Shown piece by piece: positions 19,074 through 27,248 of a DNA stretch of 64,000 nucleotides. Each line of letters begins with the position of its first letter. The stretch's first letter is position 1. The translations under genes and the position numbers were made by a program. Source of the DNA: Chloroflexota bacterium (GTDB taxonomy: Bacteria; Chloroflexota; Limnocylindria; Limnocylindrales; CSP1-4); assembly GCA_027364875.1 (NCBI GenBank), contig DAHXON010000008.1, forward strand, positions 1 to 64,000, read 5' to 3'. Under the pieces are notes generated by a model, which worked only from the letters and a program-made list of their open reading frames with translations, was not told where the DNA came from and ran no database searches.

Positions 19074-20186
19074 TCAGCCCAGGTCGTCGCGCCAGCCGAA
19101 GGCGTCGAGCACCCGGTACATGTTCCGCCGGTTCAACCGGGTTCGCTCCAGAGGCCACACCGTTTCGTCGCGCACCAGGGGAAGTTCGAGCGAAAGGGCC
19201 CGCCTTGGTGCCGGCAGGTCGGCCGGCTCGGGCGCCCGAGCTTCTGCCTCGCGAGCACCGGCTGAGTCGGGCTCCGCACCCGTTTCGAAGCCCTCCACGC
19301 CGTCCCGCTCTTCGTCCTCCTCGCCGAAGCCATCGGAGCCGGCCCGGAGGCGGAGCGAGAGCCACACGTCCAGCCACGCGGGCGTGACGAAGTGCTCGTC
19401 GAGCGAGCCAAGCCAGCGCAGGTCGTCGCGGCGGAACGCCAGCCAGGCGCCTTCGAGGGCGGCGACGTCGCGCTGGGCAGTTGCCGCGTCCGTCTCGGTC
19501 CCTCCGAGACGGGCGAGCGAGCCGGGCTGGAAAGGTGCGTCCGCTTCTGTCGTCAGGCCATAGCCGCCCGCGATCGCCACGTCGGGATCCTGGAGGGCCT
19601 GTGCCAGCGGCGTCAGGGCATCGCCGGTCGGCACGGCCGTGCCGTCCGCGAGCAGCACCAGCTCTCCGATCGCACGGCGCAGTCCCACGTTTAGCGCCGC
19701 CGCATACCCGAGCCGCACGGACGTGCGGATGATTTCCGGCTCGCGGCCGGCGATCGGGGAGCGACTCTGGGCACCGTCCGCGAGAGCCTGGACCTGGGCG
19801 TCGCTCGGATCGTTCTCGACCACCACGACGTGGGTTCCGGCCGGGGCATGGGCTCGGAGCGCGGCGAGGAGCCGCGAGACCCGGGCCGGTTCCTCGGATG
19901 CGAGGAGGAGGACCGTCCAGGCCGCCGTTGCCGGCGCGTCCAGCGCCGAGGGGACGTCCGCCGCGGATCCATATCGCCGCTGGCCGTCTATCTCCACGGT
20001 CGGCGGAGCGGCAGGGTGGACGCTCGAGCGCCTGCCGCGATCCACGATCCGCCAGCCGGCGGCCTCGATGCGGGCCTTCAGCTCGTCGGCGCGGGCCCAG
20101 TCGCGGCTCGCCCGCGCCTCGGCGCGCTCTCGGACGAGTTGGGAGATCTCGGCCGGCGGGCCGGAGAGAGGGGATTGGTCGGTCAC
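19074..20186 (-). CDS. GT2-like glycosyltransferase fused to a CysRS-tail-like motif
   Basis: The 370-residue protein has two parts. Residues ~13-50 (ISQLVRERAEARASRDWARADELKARIEAAGWRIVDRG) closely resemble the C-terminal helical tail of cysteinyl-tRNA synthetases. From ~85 the sequence looks like a family 2 glycosyltransferase: WTVLLLASEEPARVSRLLAALRA, VVVVENDPSD, RLGYAAALNVGLRRAIGELVLLADGTAVP (DGT at the DxD position) and GSLDEHFVTPAWLDVWLSLRLRAGS. A Glu/Pro-rich spacer and a conserved-looking C terminus (TRLNRRNMYRVLDAFGWRDD) follow. No membrane segment is seen. The acceptor is unknown. The GTG start at 20186 fits the motif start. Confidence 0.65.
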   Translation of the reverse strand: MTDQSPLSGPPAEISQLVRERAEARASRDWARADELKARIEAAGWRIVDRGRRSSVHPAAPPTVEIDGQRRYGSAADVPSALDAPATAAWTVLLLASEEPARVSRLLAALRAHAPAGTHVVVVENDPSDAQVQALADGAQSRSPIAGREPEIIRTSVRLGYAAALNVGLRRAIGELVLLADGTAVPTGDALTPLAQALQDPDVAIAGGYGLTTEADAPFQPGSLARLGGTETDAATAQRDVAALEGAWLAFRRDDLRWLGSLDEHFVTPAWLDVWLSLRLRAGSDGFGEEDEERDGVEGFETGAEPDSAGAREAEARAPEPADLPAPRRALSLELPLVRDETVWPLERTRLNRRNMYRVLDAFGWRDDLG

Positions 20187-20335
20187 TCGGGAAGGATAAC
20201 GGGCCGCGTGAGGTCGGGCCGGCGGGGTCAGACAGGCGGGTCGGGGCGGCCGGTGGTCGTCGGCGCGCGCCGAGGGTCACCCCGCGCGGTCAGGTCGGCC
20301 ACTCGCGGCGAGCCGCCGGCGTGCGGCGCCGGACG

Positions 20336-21745
20336 TCAGGCAGGGGCGGGCCCTTCGGTCGTGGCCGCCGCCACCGGCATGGCCGGGACGATCGGGAGCA
20401 GGACCGTCACCCGGGCGCCGTGAGGCGCGATGTTCTCCGCCCAGGCTTCGCCGCCGTGTGCCCGGGCCATGTCGCGGACGATCGCCAGACCCAGGCCCGA
20501 GCCCGCGCCGCTGCGCGACGGATCGGCCCGGTAGAAGCGTTCGAAGACCTTCTCGCTCGTGCCCGGCGGGAAGCCCGGCCCGTCGTCGGTCACGCTCATC
20601 GAGATGCCGGGCGCGTAGCCGGGCACCGTCAGGTGCGCGGCCCGGAGCCATACCGTCCCGCCGTTGGGAAGCACCGAGAGTGCGTTGTCGACGAGGTTCT
20701 GGAGTATCCGCTCCGCGGCCAGCCGGTCGCCCGTGAACGCCAGCGGATCGGTGCCGGGCGCCCGGCCGGCCACGTCCAGCTTGACGTTCTGAGTGGCGGC
20801 CCTCACCTCGAAGCGAGTCGCGGCCGCGGCGATCAGATCCTCGGCGTCGAGCGGCTCCGGCCGCAGTGCCGCGGGACCGCTGCGCAGCCGCTCCACCACG
20901 CCGAGCTCTCCGACGAGGCGCTCCAGACGTTGGGCCTCTTCGGCGATGGTCCGGGCGGCGGTTACGGCCGTCGGCCCCGACGCCGTTCCGTCGGCGATGG
21001 CCTCCGCGAACCCGCCGATGCTCGTGAGCGGCGTCCGCAAGTCGTGGCGCAGGTTGGCGAGCATCTGCGCCTCCTCGTGCCGGGTCGAGGCGAGTTCTTG
21101 GGCCATCGCGTTGAACCGCTCGGTAACCACCTGGACCTCGCTCGGGCCTTCGAGCGGAAGTGGTTCGTCCCCGTTGGAGCGCGGCAGATCCCGGGCCGCG
21201 TTGGCCAGGCGTCGCATTGGCGACGTGATCGACCGAGAGAGCAGCCACGCGGCCGGGATGCCGACGATGAGCAGAACCACGATGATGACCAGCAGGGCCC
21301 GGCCCAGATCGCCGACGGCCTGCCGCGTCGACGTGTCGGGCACGGCGAAGACGAAGGTCCAGTTGCGGGTGCTCGTGGGAGCGGGCTCGAAGTAGATGTA
21401 GTTGTCGCTCGTCTTGCCCGCGCCGGTGGCGGCCGGTATCTCCTGGCTGGGCGGATTGCCCACGGCGATCCGGACCGTCCCGCCCGGCCCGCGGACGAGG
21501 ATGTAGCCGCCGTCGGCGACGATCGGGGCTCCCAGCTCCTGGACGGTGGCATCCCATTGGCCTGTCGGCTCGAGGTTGACGGCATAGACGACGCTGACCG
21601 CCCGGATCCCGATGGCCTGCTTGATCGCATCCTCGTGGAGGTTGCGCAGGACGACGAAGAGCGTCGCGGAGACCGTGATGAGCAGCGCGGCAGACAACCC
21701 GAGTAGAACCAGGACGAGCCTGCCGGTGAGGCTGCGGGGCAGCAT
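20336..21745 (-). CDS. sensor histidine kinase
   Basis: The 469-residue membrane kinase is the partner of the response regulator immediately upstream (3-nt gap). It has an N-terminal helix (LVLVLLGLSAALLITVSATLFVVL), an extracytoplasmic region of ~130 residues, a second helix (ALLVIIVVLLIVGIPAAWLL), a HAMP region, and the dimerisation domain with H-D-L-R-T-P-L-T (autophosphorylated His). The ATPase domain shows LQNLVDNALS (N box), VTDDGPGFPPG and GAGSGLGLAIVRDMARAHGG. The extracytoplasmic sensor is unclassified. The signal cannot be read from the sequence. Confidence 0.9.
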   Translation of the reverse strand: MLPRSLTGRLVLVLLGLSAALLITVSATLFVVLRNLHEDAIKQAIGIRAVSVVYAVNLEPTGQWDATVQELGAPIVADGGYILVRGPGGTVRIAVGNPPSQEIPAATGAGKTSDNYIYFEPAPTSTRNWTFVFAVPDTSTRQAVGDLGRALLVIIVVLLIVGIPAAWLLSRSITSPMRRLANAARDLPRSNGDEPLPLEGPSEVQVVTERFNAMAQELASTRHEEAQMLANLRHDLRTPLTSIGGFAEAIADGTASGPTAVTAARTIAEEAQRLERLVGELGVVERLRSGPAALRPEPLDAEDLIAAAATRFEVRAATQNVKLDVAGRAPGTDPLAFTGDRLAAERILQNLVDNALSVLPNGGTVWLRAAHLTVPGYAPGISMSVTDDGPGFPPGTSEKVFERFYRADPSRSGAGSGLGLAIVRDMARAHGGEAWAENIAPHGARVTVLLPIVPAMPVAAATTEGPAPA

Positions 21746-21748
21746 CGT

Positions 21749-22465
21749 CTACTCCGTTCCGTTCGCTGAAGCGGTCGCTCCCGCCGCGGATCGGGGTGGG
21801 GGAACGAGCCGGTAGCCGATGCCCCGGACGGTCTCCACCTGCGGACCGTCCTCGCCGAGCTTCTTGCGGACCTCGGCCACGTGCACGTCCACGGTCCGCG
21901 TCTCGCCCGGGAAGTCCGTGCCCCAGACGTCCTCGAGCAGGGCATCGCGGCTCAGGACGACGCCGGGATCGCGCGCGAGGGCGGCAAGGAGGTCGAATTC
22001 GCGGGCTCGCAGGTCGATTCGTCTGTCGCCGATGTACGCCTCGCGCCGCCTCGGATCGATGCGCAGGCTGCCGACCTCGATCGGCCGGCCGCCCTTCGCC
22101 GTGGCGCTGGTCCGCCGCAGGATCGCCTTCACCCGGGCGACCAGAGCGCGTGGATTGAAGGGCTTGGTGACGTAGTCGTCGGCGCCCAGCTCCAGGCCGA
22201 CTATCGCGTCGACGTCCTCGGAGCGGGCCGTCAGCATCAGGATCGGCACGTCGCCGCGCCGGCGCAGCTCGCGACAGACCTCGAAGCCGTCCATCCTGGG
22301 CAGCATCAGGTCCAGGACGACAAGGTCCGGGGCGGTCCGCTCGTATTGCGTCAGGGCCTGTTCTCCGTCCCCGGCGGCGACCACGGCGAAGCCCTCCTTC
22401 TCCAGGTACAGGCGCACGAGCTCCACGATGTTCCGCTCGTCGTCCACCACGAGGATGGTCTTCAT
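21749..22465 (-). CDS. OmpR-family response regulator
   Basis: The 238-residue protein has an N-terminal receiver domain (acidic pair D8-D9, phosphoacceptor D52 in LVVLDLMLPRMDG, T79, K101 in YVTKPF) and a C-terminal winged helix (EVGSLRIDPRRREAYIGDRRIDLRAREFDLLAALARDPGVVLSRDALLEDVWG...TVDVHVAEVRKKLGEDG...VRGIGYRL). ATG 22465 is chosen because it gives the canonical MKTILVVDDE start. The cognate kinase lies 3 nt downstream. Two TACGAT-type boxes upstream (22470-22612) face the divergent CoxG-like gene. Confidence 0.92.
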   Translation of the reverse strand: MKTILVVDDERNIVELVRLYLEKEGFAVVAAGDGEQALTQYERTAPDLVVLDLMLPRMDGFEVCRELRRRGDVPILMLTARSEDVDAIVGLELGADDYVTKPFNPRALVARVKAILRRTSATAKGGRPIEVGSLRIDPRRREAYIGDRRIDLRAREFDLLAALARDPGVVLSRDALLEDVWGTDFPGETRTVDVHVAEVRKKLGEDGPQVETVRGIGYRLVPPPRSAAGATASANGTE

Positions 22466-22612
22466 TGGCGCAGGATACGATGCCCGTCCCGCGGCTCGTA
22501 CGCTCCGTGTAAGCGGCGTGTAAGAGCGATGCGTCCACGGCCGGCCCGGGCAACCGCTACGATGCTCGGCGATCCCGTTCGACCGGGGCGAAGGGCCCGC
22601 GCAGGAGGAACC

Positions 22613-23071
22613 ATGCATCTGTCCGGCGAAACCGAAATCGCTGCGAGTCGCCAGCGGGTATGGGAGGCGATCAGCGATCCATCCACGGCCGTGGCGAACG
22701 ACGACAGCGGGCAGGCACGGGTCGAGAAGATCGACGATCGCCACTATCGGGTCACCGTCACGCCGGCCGGCTCGCCGATCCCGATGAACGTGACCCTGGA
22801 CCTCGAGCTGACCGAGCTGTCCGAACCGTCGAGAGTGGCCGCGGCGATCTCGGGCGCGGTGATGGGTGGTCCGATCAACGGAACCGGATACATCGAGCTG
22901 TCCGAGCTGGCTCCGAAGCTGACGCGCGCCGAATGGGAGGCCGATGCCACGCTGGGCGGCCTGCTGGGCGGCTTCGAGCCGATGCTCGCCGGCCCGATCC
23001 AGGGCGGCGCCGAGCAGGGTTTCGAGTCGCTCAAGCTCCGCCTCGAGGCCGAGGAAGCGGCCGCGAGCTAA
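22613..23071 (+). CDS. CoxG-like SRPBCC protein
   Basis: The 152-residue protein has the CO-dehydrogenase-subunit-G pattern: MHLSGETEIAASRQRVWEAISDPSTAV, then hydrophobic strands and the TRAEWEADATLGGLLGGFEPMLAG ending. CoxG proteins are linked to membrane recruitment or maturation of molybdenum hydroxylases, but no cox genes are nearby, so this is probably a general ligand-binding relative. GGAGGAA lies 6 nt upstream of ATG 22613. Its 3' end overlaps the minus-strand PEBP gene by 4 nt (tail to tail). Confidence 0.75.
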   Translation: MHLSGETEIAASRQRVWEAISDPSTAVANDDSGQARVEKIDDRHYRVTVTPAGSPIPMNVTLDLELTELSEPSRVAAAISGAVMGGPINGTGYIELSELAPKLTRAEWEADATLGGLLGGFEPMLAGPIQGGAEQGFESLKLRLEAEEAAAS

Positions 23072-23679
23072 CGCTGCCGGGTGTACAGGCCCGTCAGCTG
23101 CGTCTGGCCCAGCAGTACGGCCTTTACCGCCGTGCGAATCTCCGCGGCAGTCGGAGTACCGCTGACAGTCAACGTCCTGGAGAGGGCGTACAGCGTGAAC
23201 TGGTAGTGGTGCGTGCCGCCGGGCGGACACGGGCCGCCCCATCCGGTCCGGCCAAAGTCGTTGCGACCCTGCGGCGGTTGGGCCGTCGCGGAGACGCCTT
23301 CGGGCAAACCGGTCTCGCTGCCGGGGATGTTGTAGACGACCCAATGGATGAACCCGCGGGCGTCCGGATCGTCGACGATCAGGGCGAACGCCGCTGTCCC
23401 GGCCGGAGCGCCTTGCCAGCTGAGGGCAGGTGAGACGTCGCGCCCGTCGCACGAGTGTTTGACGGGAATTGCGCCGCCGTCGGCGAAACTCGGACTTGTG
23501 AGCACGAATCCGGCCATGTCTGTCTCCCCGGGCAATGCAGCGGAATCCGAAGCGGCCCTCGCGGGCGGCGCAACCGGCGTACCGGCCGGCACCTGAGCCC
23601 CCGAACAGCCGGAACACAGCAAAGCAGCCGCCAGTGCTCCGGCGAGCCGCAAGTCGACCAATCGCCGACCGCCGTTCAC
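23068..23679 (-). CDS. PEBP/YbhB-family lipoprotein
   Basis: The 203-residue protein has a lipoprotein signal peptide (AGALAAALLCSGC, lipidated Cys at 24), then a phosphatidylethanolamine-binding-protein domain. The domain markers are FVLTSPSFADGGAIPVKHSCDGRDVSPALSW, FALIVDDPDARGFIHWVVYNIP, and GRTGWGGPCPPGGTHHYQFTLYAL. Bacterial members of this family bind anions or phospholipid-like ligands at a conserved Asp-Pro-Asp/His pocket, seen here as DDPDA and HW. It would sit outside the membrane. No operon partner is evident. Confidence 0.88.
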   Translation of the reverse strand: MNGGRRLVDLRLAGALAAALLCSGCSGAQVPAGTPVAPPARAASDSAALPGETDMAGFVLTSPSFADGGAIPVKHSCDGRDVSPALSWQGAPAGTAAFALIVDDPDARGFIHWVVYNIPGSETGLPEGVSATAQPPQGRNDFGRTGWGGPCPPGGTHHYQFTLYALSRTLTVSGTPTAAEIRTAVKAVLLGQTQLTGLYTRQR

Positions 23680-23778
23680 CCGCGCAGCATCGGCCCGGAC
23701 CCGGAACAGGTCAAGCCGCCTGACGGCCTGACTCGGTTCCGCCCCGGACTCGATTGGCCCCGTCGGGCTCTCGCCCGG

Positions 23779-24855
23779 TCAGCCTCGATAGGTCTTGCGA
23801 GCCTGCGTGTCTTCGGAGACGTGCCGGACCATCTTCGAGAACTGTCGAGCCCTCTCGCGACGCAGCGCCGGAGGCGGCAGCTCGGCCAGCTCCGCCGTGA
23901 GCTTCTGGTAGCTGCGCAGGCGCCGACGGTCGATCCGCCCGTCTTCGATAGCTGCTCTCACCGCGCAACCCGGCTCGCGGTCGTGACGGCAGTCCGCGAA
24001 CCGGCATTCGGCGGCGATTTCGGCGATGTCCGTGAACGTCGCCTCCACTCCGTCGTCCGCGTCCCACAGGCCCAGCTCTCGCATGCCCGGGGTGTCGACC
24101 ATGAGCGCTCCGCCGGGCAGCCTGAACAGCTCCCGGTGGGTGGTGGTGTGGCGGCCTCGAGAGTCGTCCTCGCGGATCTCGCGCGTGAGCATCAATAGCT
24201 GGCCGGCGAGCCGATTGAGAAGCGTCGATTTGCCCACGCCCGACGAGCCGACGAGAGCCAGAGTCCGGCCCGGCCGGAACCAGCCTTCGACGGCCTCGAT
24301 GCCTTCGCCGGTGACCGCGCTGAGGGCGACCGCGGCAATGCCGAGCTCGGCGGCAAGACGAGCTGCCGTCTCCTCTCCGTCGGGGACCAGATCCGTCTTG
24401 GTCAGGAGCAGAACCGGCTCCACGCGGGCGTCGCGGCCCATGGCCACGTACCGTTCGAGCCGCTGGGGGTTGAGGTCGCCGTTGAGCGACGTGGCGATGA
24501 ACAGCGTGTCCACATTGGCGGCCAGGAGCTGCGAACCGAGCTGGGTGCCCGCCGCACGTCGCCGGAACACCGACTGGCGCGGCACGATCGCGTCGATGCG
24601 GACTTCGCCGCTGTGCTGCGACGCCACGCAGCCGACCCAATCGCCGACGGCCGGCAGCTCTCCCGGGCCCGCCTGATGGCGGAACCTGCCGGTAGGGCTT
24701 GCCGGCCGCTCGCCGCCTTGTGTGATGACCACCCAGGCTCCGCGATGCTGAGCTACGACCCGGCCTGGTTCCAGGCCCACGGCCGCGTGCGGCTCGAAGG
24801 CCCGGGACCAGGTCTCGTTCCAGCCCCAATCGTCGAGGTTCAGAAGAACGTCCAT
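23779..24855 (-). CDS. rsgA: ribosome small-subunit-dependent GTPase RsgA
   Basis: This 358-residue circularly permuted GTPase helps mature and check the 30S subunit. An OB-fold N terminus (VGDWVGCVASQHSGEVRIDAIVPRQSVFRRRAAG) precedes the permuted G motifs: G4 LLTKTDL, G1 GSSGVGKSTLLNRL, then G2/G3 (RGRHTTTHRELF; DTPGMREL). A C-terminal zinc knuckle has CRFADCRHDREPGC. ATG 24855 lies 2 nt after the stop of the ABC permease, so it is the last gene of the ABC operon and shares its attenuated promoter. Linking a ribosome factor to an exporter is unusual and fits a translation-stress operon. Confidence 0.93.
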   Translation of the reverse strand: MDVLLNLDDWGWNETWSRAFEPHAAVGLEPGRVVAQHRGAWVVITQGGERPASPTGRFRHQAGPGELPAVGDWVGCVASQHSGEVRIDAIVPRQSVFRRRAAGTQLGSQLLAANVDTLFIATSLNGDLNPQRLERYVAMGRDARVEPVLLLTKTDLVPDGEETAARLAAELGIAAVALSAVTGEGIEAVEGWFRPGRTLALVGSSGVGKSTLLNRLAGQLLMLTREIREDDSRGRHTTTHRELFRLPGGALMVDTPGMRELGLWDADDGVEATFTDIAEIAAECRFADCRHDREPGCAVRAAIEDGRIDRRRLRSYQKLTAELAELPPPALRRERARQFSKMVRHVSEDTQARKTYRG

Positions 24856-24857
24856 CG

Positions 24858-25658
24858 TCAACCCACCCTCTTGAGCTTGCCGGTTCGCTTGGCGTACTTC
24901 TCGGCCTGGCCGAAGCCCCAGAGCCCCAGCGGGATGAAGGCGACGGCCGTGATCAGCAGGGGCCAGAGATCCGGAAGGAGATCCGGGATCGACGCCCCGT
25001 CGATCAACGCGCGGCGGACGGCGTCGAGGACGTAGGTCGCCGGCGAGATTCGTGAGATCAGCTGCATCCACTCCGGCAGCACCGTGGTGGGGTAGTAGAC
25101 CCCGCTCACGAGCAGCAGGCACGACTGCAGCACGAAAACCATCTGAGAGCCGCGCTCGACTGACATCATCGGCAGTATCGCCGCGAGCATGCCGATTCCG
25201 ATCAGGCTCAGAGAACCGACGGCCATGAAGACGGCGGCCGCCGGGAGGTTGGCCTTGCCGAGGTCGAGCGAGAAGAACAGAGCCAGCACGATCAACAGAA
25301 TGGTCGTGTGGATCAGCCCGTAGATGACGGCGTAGAGGGCCGATCCGAGCAGCTGCACGGACCGGCGAACCGGGGCCATCATCGTGTATTCGAGGGTGCC
25401 TTCCCAGCGCTCCCAGGTGATCGTGTCGCCGATCGACTGGAAGACCACCGAGAGGTAGTTCCAGAAGACGGCGCCCACGACCAGGAGCATGAGCAGGCGC
25501 CGGTCGCCGATCGATTGGCCGATCAGCGAGACCGACAGCGCGCCCGCGACGGCGTAGACGAGGAAGGCGGCTTCCCAGCCGATGTAGCGCTTGGTCAGGT
25601 TGAAGTTGCGCTCGACGAAGGCGTAGCTCGCCCGCGCCTCGCGCGTGAGAGAGGTCAA
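24858..25658 (-). CDS. ABC-2 type transporter permease
   Basis: The 266-residue polytopic protein has six hydrophobic helices and the ABC-2 signature (FVLQSCLLLVSGVYYPTTVLPEWMQLISRISPATYVLDAVRRALI). It would form the membrane part of an exporter with the ATPase encoded upstream. TTG 25658 is chosen because GAGGAG precedes it by 8 nt and no ATG or GTG is well placed; the open frame extends to 25730 without a ribosome-binding site. Substrate is unknown. Relatives export drugs, polysaccharide or lipid, and context (attenuator, rsgA) favours a drug. Confidence 0.88.
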   Translation of the reverse strand: MTSLTREARASYAFVERNFNLTKRYIGWEAAFLVYAVAGALSVSLIGQSIGDRRLLMLLVVGAVFWNYLSVVFQSIGDTITWERWEGTLEYTMMAPVRRSVQLLGSALYAVIYGLIHTTILLIVLALFFSLDLGKANLPAAAVFMAVGSLSLIGIGMLAAILPMMSVERGSQMVFVLQSCLLLVSGVYYPTTVLPEWMQLISRISPATYVLDAVRRALIDGASIPDLLPDLWPLLITAVAFIPLGLWGFGQAEKYAKRTGKLKRVG

Positions 25659-25713
25659 CTGAGTACTCCTCGTGGAGTGGGGGAGTGGCCCGGCAGGGCC
25701 GCGGCCGCGAACG

Positions 25714-25959
25714 TCACCGCCGGGCCGCAAGTTCGCCGACGGAGCCGCACGGATCGCGAACGATCCGAGCGCCTCGAGCGTCGTCGGCCCCGATCGCGAC
25801 GCCGAGCTTCACGACCCCGCGACCGACTCGCTGGCGAATCGACCGCGGGGGCCGGGCCGATACGGATCGCTCGGCCAGGGCCGCTCGCCGCATGAGCCGC
25901 AGCTCGATCTCGCGCTGGCGCTCCTTGTGAATCATCTGGGCAATCTGGTACTGGAACAT
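25714..25959 (-). CDS. small charged protein in ABC operon
   Basis: The 81-residue product begins MFQYQIAQMIHKERQREIELRLMRRAAL, a highly charged amphipathic helix, and continues with an Arg-rich stretch. No membrane segment or known domain is seen. ATG 25959 has AAAGGA 7 nt upstream. A second start, ATG 26037, gives 26 more residues and is placed 5 nt after the ATPase stop with a GAGGAGG sequence inside the ATPase 3' end. Location between ATPase and permease genes suggests a small accessory subunit or translational coupler. Function is unknown. Confidence 0.55.
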   Translation of the reverse strand: MFQYQIAQMIHKERQREIELRLMRRAALAERSVSARPPRSIRQRVGRGVVKLGVAIGADDARGARIVRDPCGSVGELAARR

Positions 25960-26042
25960 TGGGTTGTCCTTTCGGAGTTGATTTCGTTTGTCGTGGGAGC
26001 GGACGTAGCGCCCGTCTCCGGTGTCGATCACGGCCATCGCCA

Positions 26043-26939
26043 CTATTCCTCCTCGGCTTCGCCCTCTTCGATGTCGTCGTCGAGGGAGCGGCCGGTGTAC
26101 TGCATGAACACGCTTTCCAGCGTGGGTTGGAGTCCGTAGTCGGCGGCCACAGTGGCCTTGAGCCGGATCGGCGTGTCCTCGGCCGTCAGCTTCCCGCCGG
26201 CCAAGATTCCGATCCGCCCGCACAGCCGTTCCGCTTCGGCCAGGTCGTGCGTCGTGAGCACGATCGTGGCGTCGTGAGTGGCCTGGAGCTCTTCGATGAA
26301 CGACTGGACGTCGAGCTTGGAGCGCGGATCCAGTCCGGTGGTCGGCTCGTCGAGGAGCAGCAGCGTGGGGCTGGTCAACAGGGCTCGCGCTATGGCGACC
26401 TTCTGCTGCATGCCCCGGCTCATCTGCTCCACCGGCCGGCTCATCCGCTTCTCGCCGATGCCCAACCGGCCCATGATCCGGACCGCTTCCTTGCGGGCGG
26501 CCCGCGGGTCGAGGCCGTAAAGGCGGGCGGCGAACGAGAGGTTCTCCGCAGGCGAGAGCTTCTTGAAGAAGGCGGCGTCGACGCTGACCCGATTGATCAG
26601 CCGCTTGACCGCCATCTCCTCGCGGACGAGGTCGTGGCCGAAGACTTCGACCCGGCCCTCGTCGAGGGTCAGAAGACCGCTGACGAGGCGGATGAACGTG
26701 GACTTGCCGCTGCCGTTGGCTCCGAGGAGCCCGTAGATCTCGCCACGCTCCAACCGGATCGAGACGTCGTCCACCGCCACTACCGGCGGTTTGCGCCGGT
26801 CGACCTTGAAGCGCTTGGTGACGCGCTCGACGAGCAGCGCCGCCGGCGACGGCAGGGGTCGCACTACCGGCTGGTGAGACGGCGCGTCAGCGTTGTTGCT
26901 GACCGGCGATTGATTGTTGTCCAGGACCGCGATGCTCAT
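26043..26939 (-). CDS. ABC transporter ATP-binding protein
   Basis: The 298-residue ATPase has Walker A GANGSGKST, Q-loop region (INRVSVDAAFFKKLSPAENLSFAARLYG), signature MSRGMQQKVAIARAL, Walker B LLLLDEPTTGLDP and switch His LTTHDLAEAERL. A ~45-residue N-terminal extension rich in Asn/Ser/Pro precedes the domain, and the C terminus is acidic (DDDIEEGEAEEE). ATG 26939 follows GGAGGTGAG. It is the first gene of the operon ATPase-small protein-ABC-2 permease-rsgA, downstream of a promoter, an upstream ORF and a terminator. Confidence 0.93.
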   Translation of the reverse strand: MSIAVLDNNQSPVSNNADAPSHQPVVRPLPSPAALLVERVTKRFKVDRRKPPVVAVDDVSIRLERGEIYGLLGANGSGKSTFIRLVSGLLTLDEGRVEVFGHDLVREEMAVKRLINRVSVDAAFFKKLSPAENLSFAARLYGLDPRAARKEAVRIMGRLGIGEKRMSRPVEQMSRGMQQKVAIARALLTSPTLLLLDEPTTGLDPRSKLDVQSFIEELQATHDATIVLTTHDLAEAERLCGRIGILAGGKLTAEDTPIRLKATVAADYGLQPTLESVFMQYTGRSLDDDIEEGEAEEE

Positions 26940-27048
26940 CGGCTCACCTCCGTTTCGGAAGGTGGCTCGCGGCGAGGGAATGACCGCGAGCCGAGGTGGG
27001 AAGGGAACGGGGCTCGCGGCCGGCCCGGACACTCGGTCTACGGGCATC

Positions 27049-27080
27049 AAAAAAGCCGGGGCCCAGATCTGGCCCACGGC
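27049..27080 (-). terminator. conditional intrinsic terminator of the ABC operon leader
   Basis: Minus-strand stem GCCG-t-GGGCC / GGCCC-CGGC (27080-27071 with 27063-27055, one bulged T), loop AGATCTG, followed by TTTTTT (27054-27049). It stands between the promoter and the ATPase gene, so it must be conditional for the operon to be expressed. Confidence 0.85.
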
Positions 27081-27137
27081 TCAGAGGTTCGTCCTGGCGG
27101 TTCTACCGCCCCGGAACTACTCGGTGGGCACAGATCT
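27065..27137 (-). promoter_or_regulatory. antiterminator of the ABC operon leader
   Basis: Minus-strand AGATCTGTGCCCAC (27137-27124) is complementary to GTGGGCCAGATCT (27077-27065) over 13 bp with one bulged T. The second arm includes the terminator's GGGCC, so this pairing and the terminator exclude each other. The first arm lies within the last codons of the upstream ORF, so a ribosome there would block antiterminator formation. Confidence 0.75.
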
Positions 27138-27206
27138 CCCGCACACAGCGGGGCTGCCGTTCGCGAGAACGGTCCCTGCCGTGGCCTTGAGGCGAATGCA
27201 GTTCAC
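27117..27206 (-). CDS. 29-residue leader peptide (upstream ORF) of ABC operon
   Basis: GTG 27206 is preceded by GAGGT at a 6-nt spacing and opens a 29-codon frame that ends ...CGRSVPTE before TAG (27119-27117). Its last codons AGA-TCT-GTG-CCC-AC are the antiterminator 5' arm. A ribosome stalled early would leave this arm free and allow read-through; one at the stop codon would favour the terminator. This is the layout of leader peptides that control ribosome-targeting-drug resistance genes such as the ABC exporter BmrCD of Bacillus. Translation of the ORF is inferred, not shown. Confidence 0.5.
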   Translation of the reverse strand: MNCIRLKATAGTVLANGSPAVCGRSVPTE

Positions 27207-27248
27207 CGAGCTACCTCACTAGCTGCTACCGGGCGGTAAGCCCGGCGA

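Noticed and set aside
20277-22553. A long open frame antisense/out of frame across the histidine kinase and regulator genes
   Set aside because: Its product is Arg/Gly/Pro-rich without any domain; the real genes in the other frames show complete kinase and receiver motifs. High GC content creates such empty frames.
21749-23617. Response regulator as a 622-residue protein starting at 23617
   Set aside because: The upstream part overlaps the CoxG-like gene on the other strand and is Arg-rich. The canonical start MKTILVVDDE is at 22465.
27049-27245. A T-box or known riboswitch in the ABC operon leader
   Set aside because: No T-box TGGnACCGCG motif, and I could not match conserved cores of the TPP, cobalamin, ykkC or pfl classes. 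The ORF-linked antiterminator explains the structure better.
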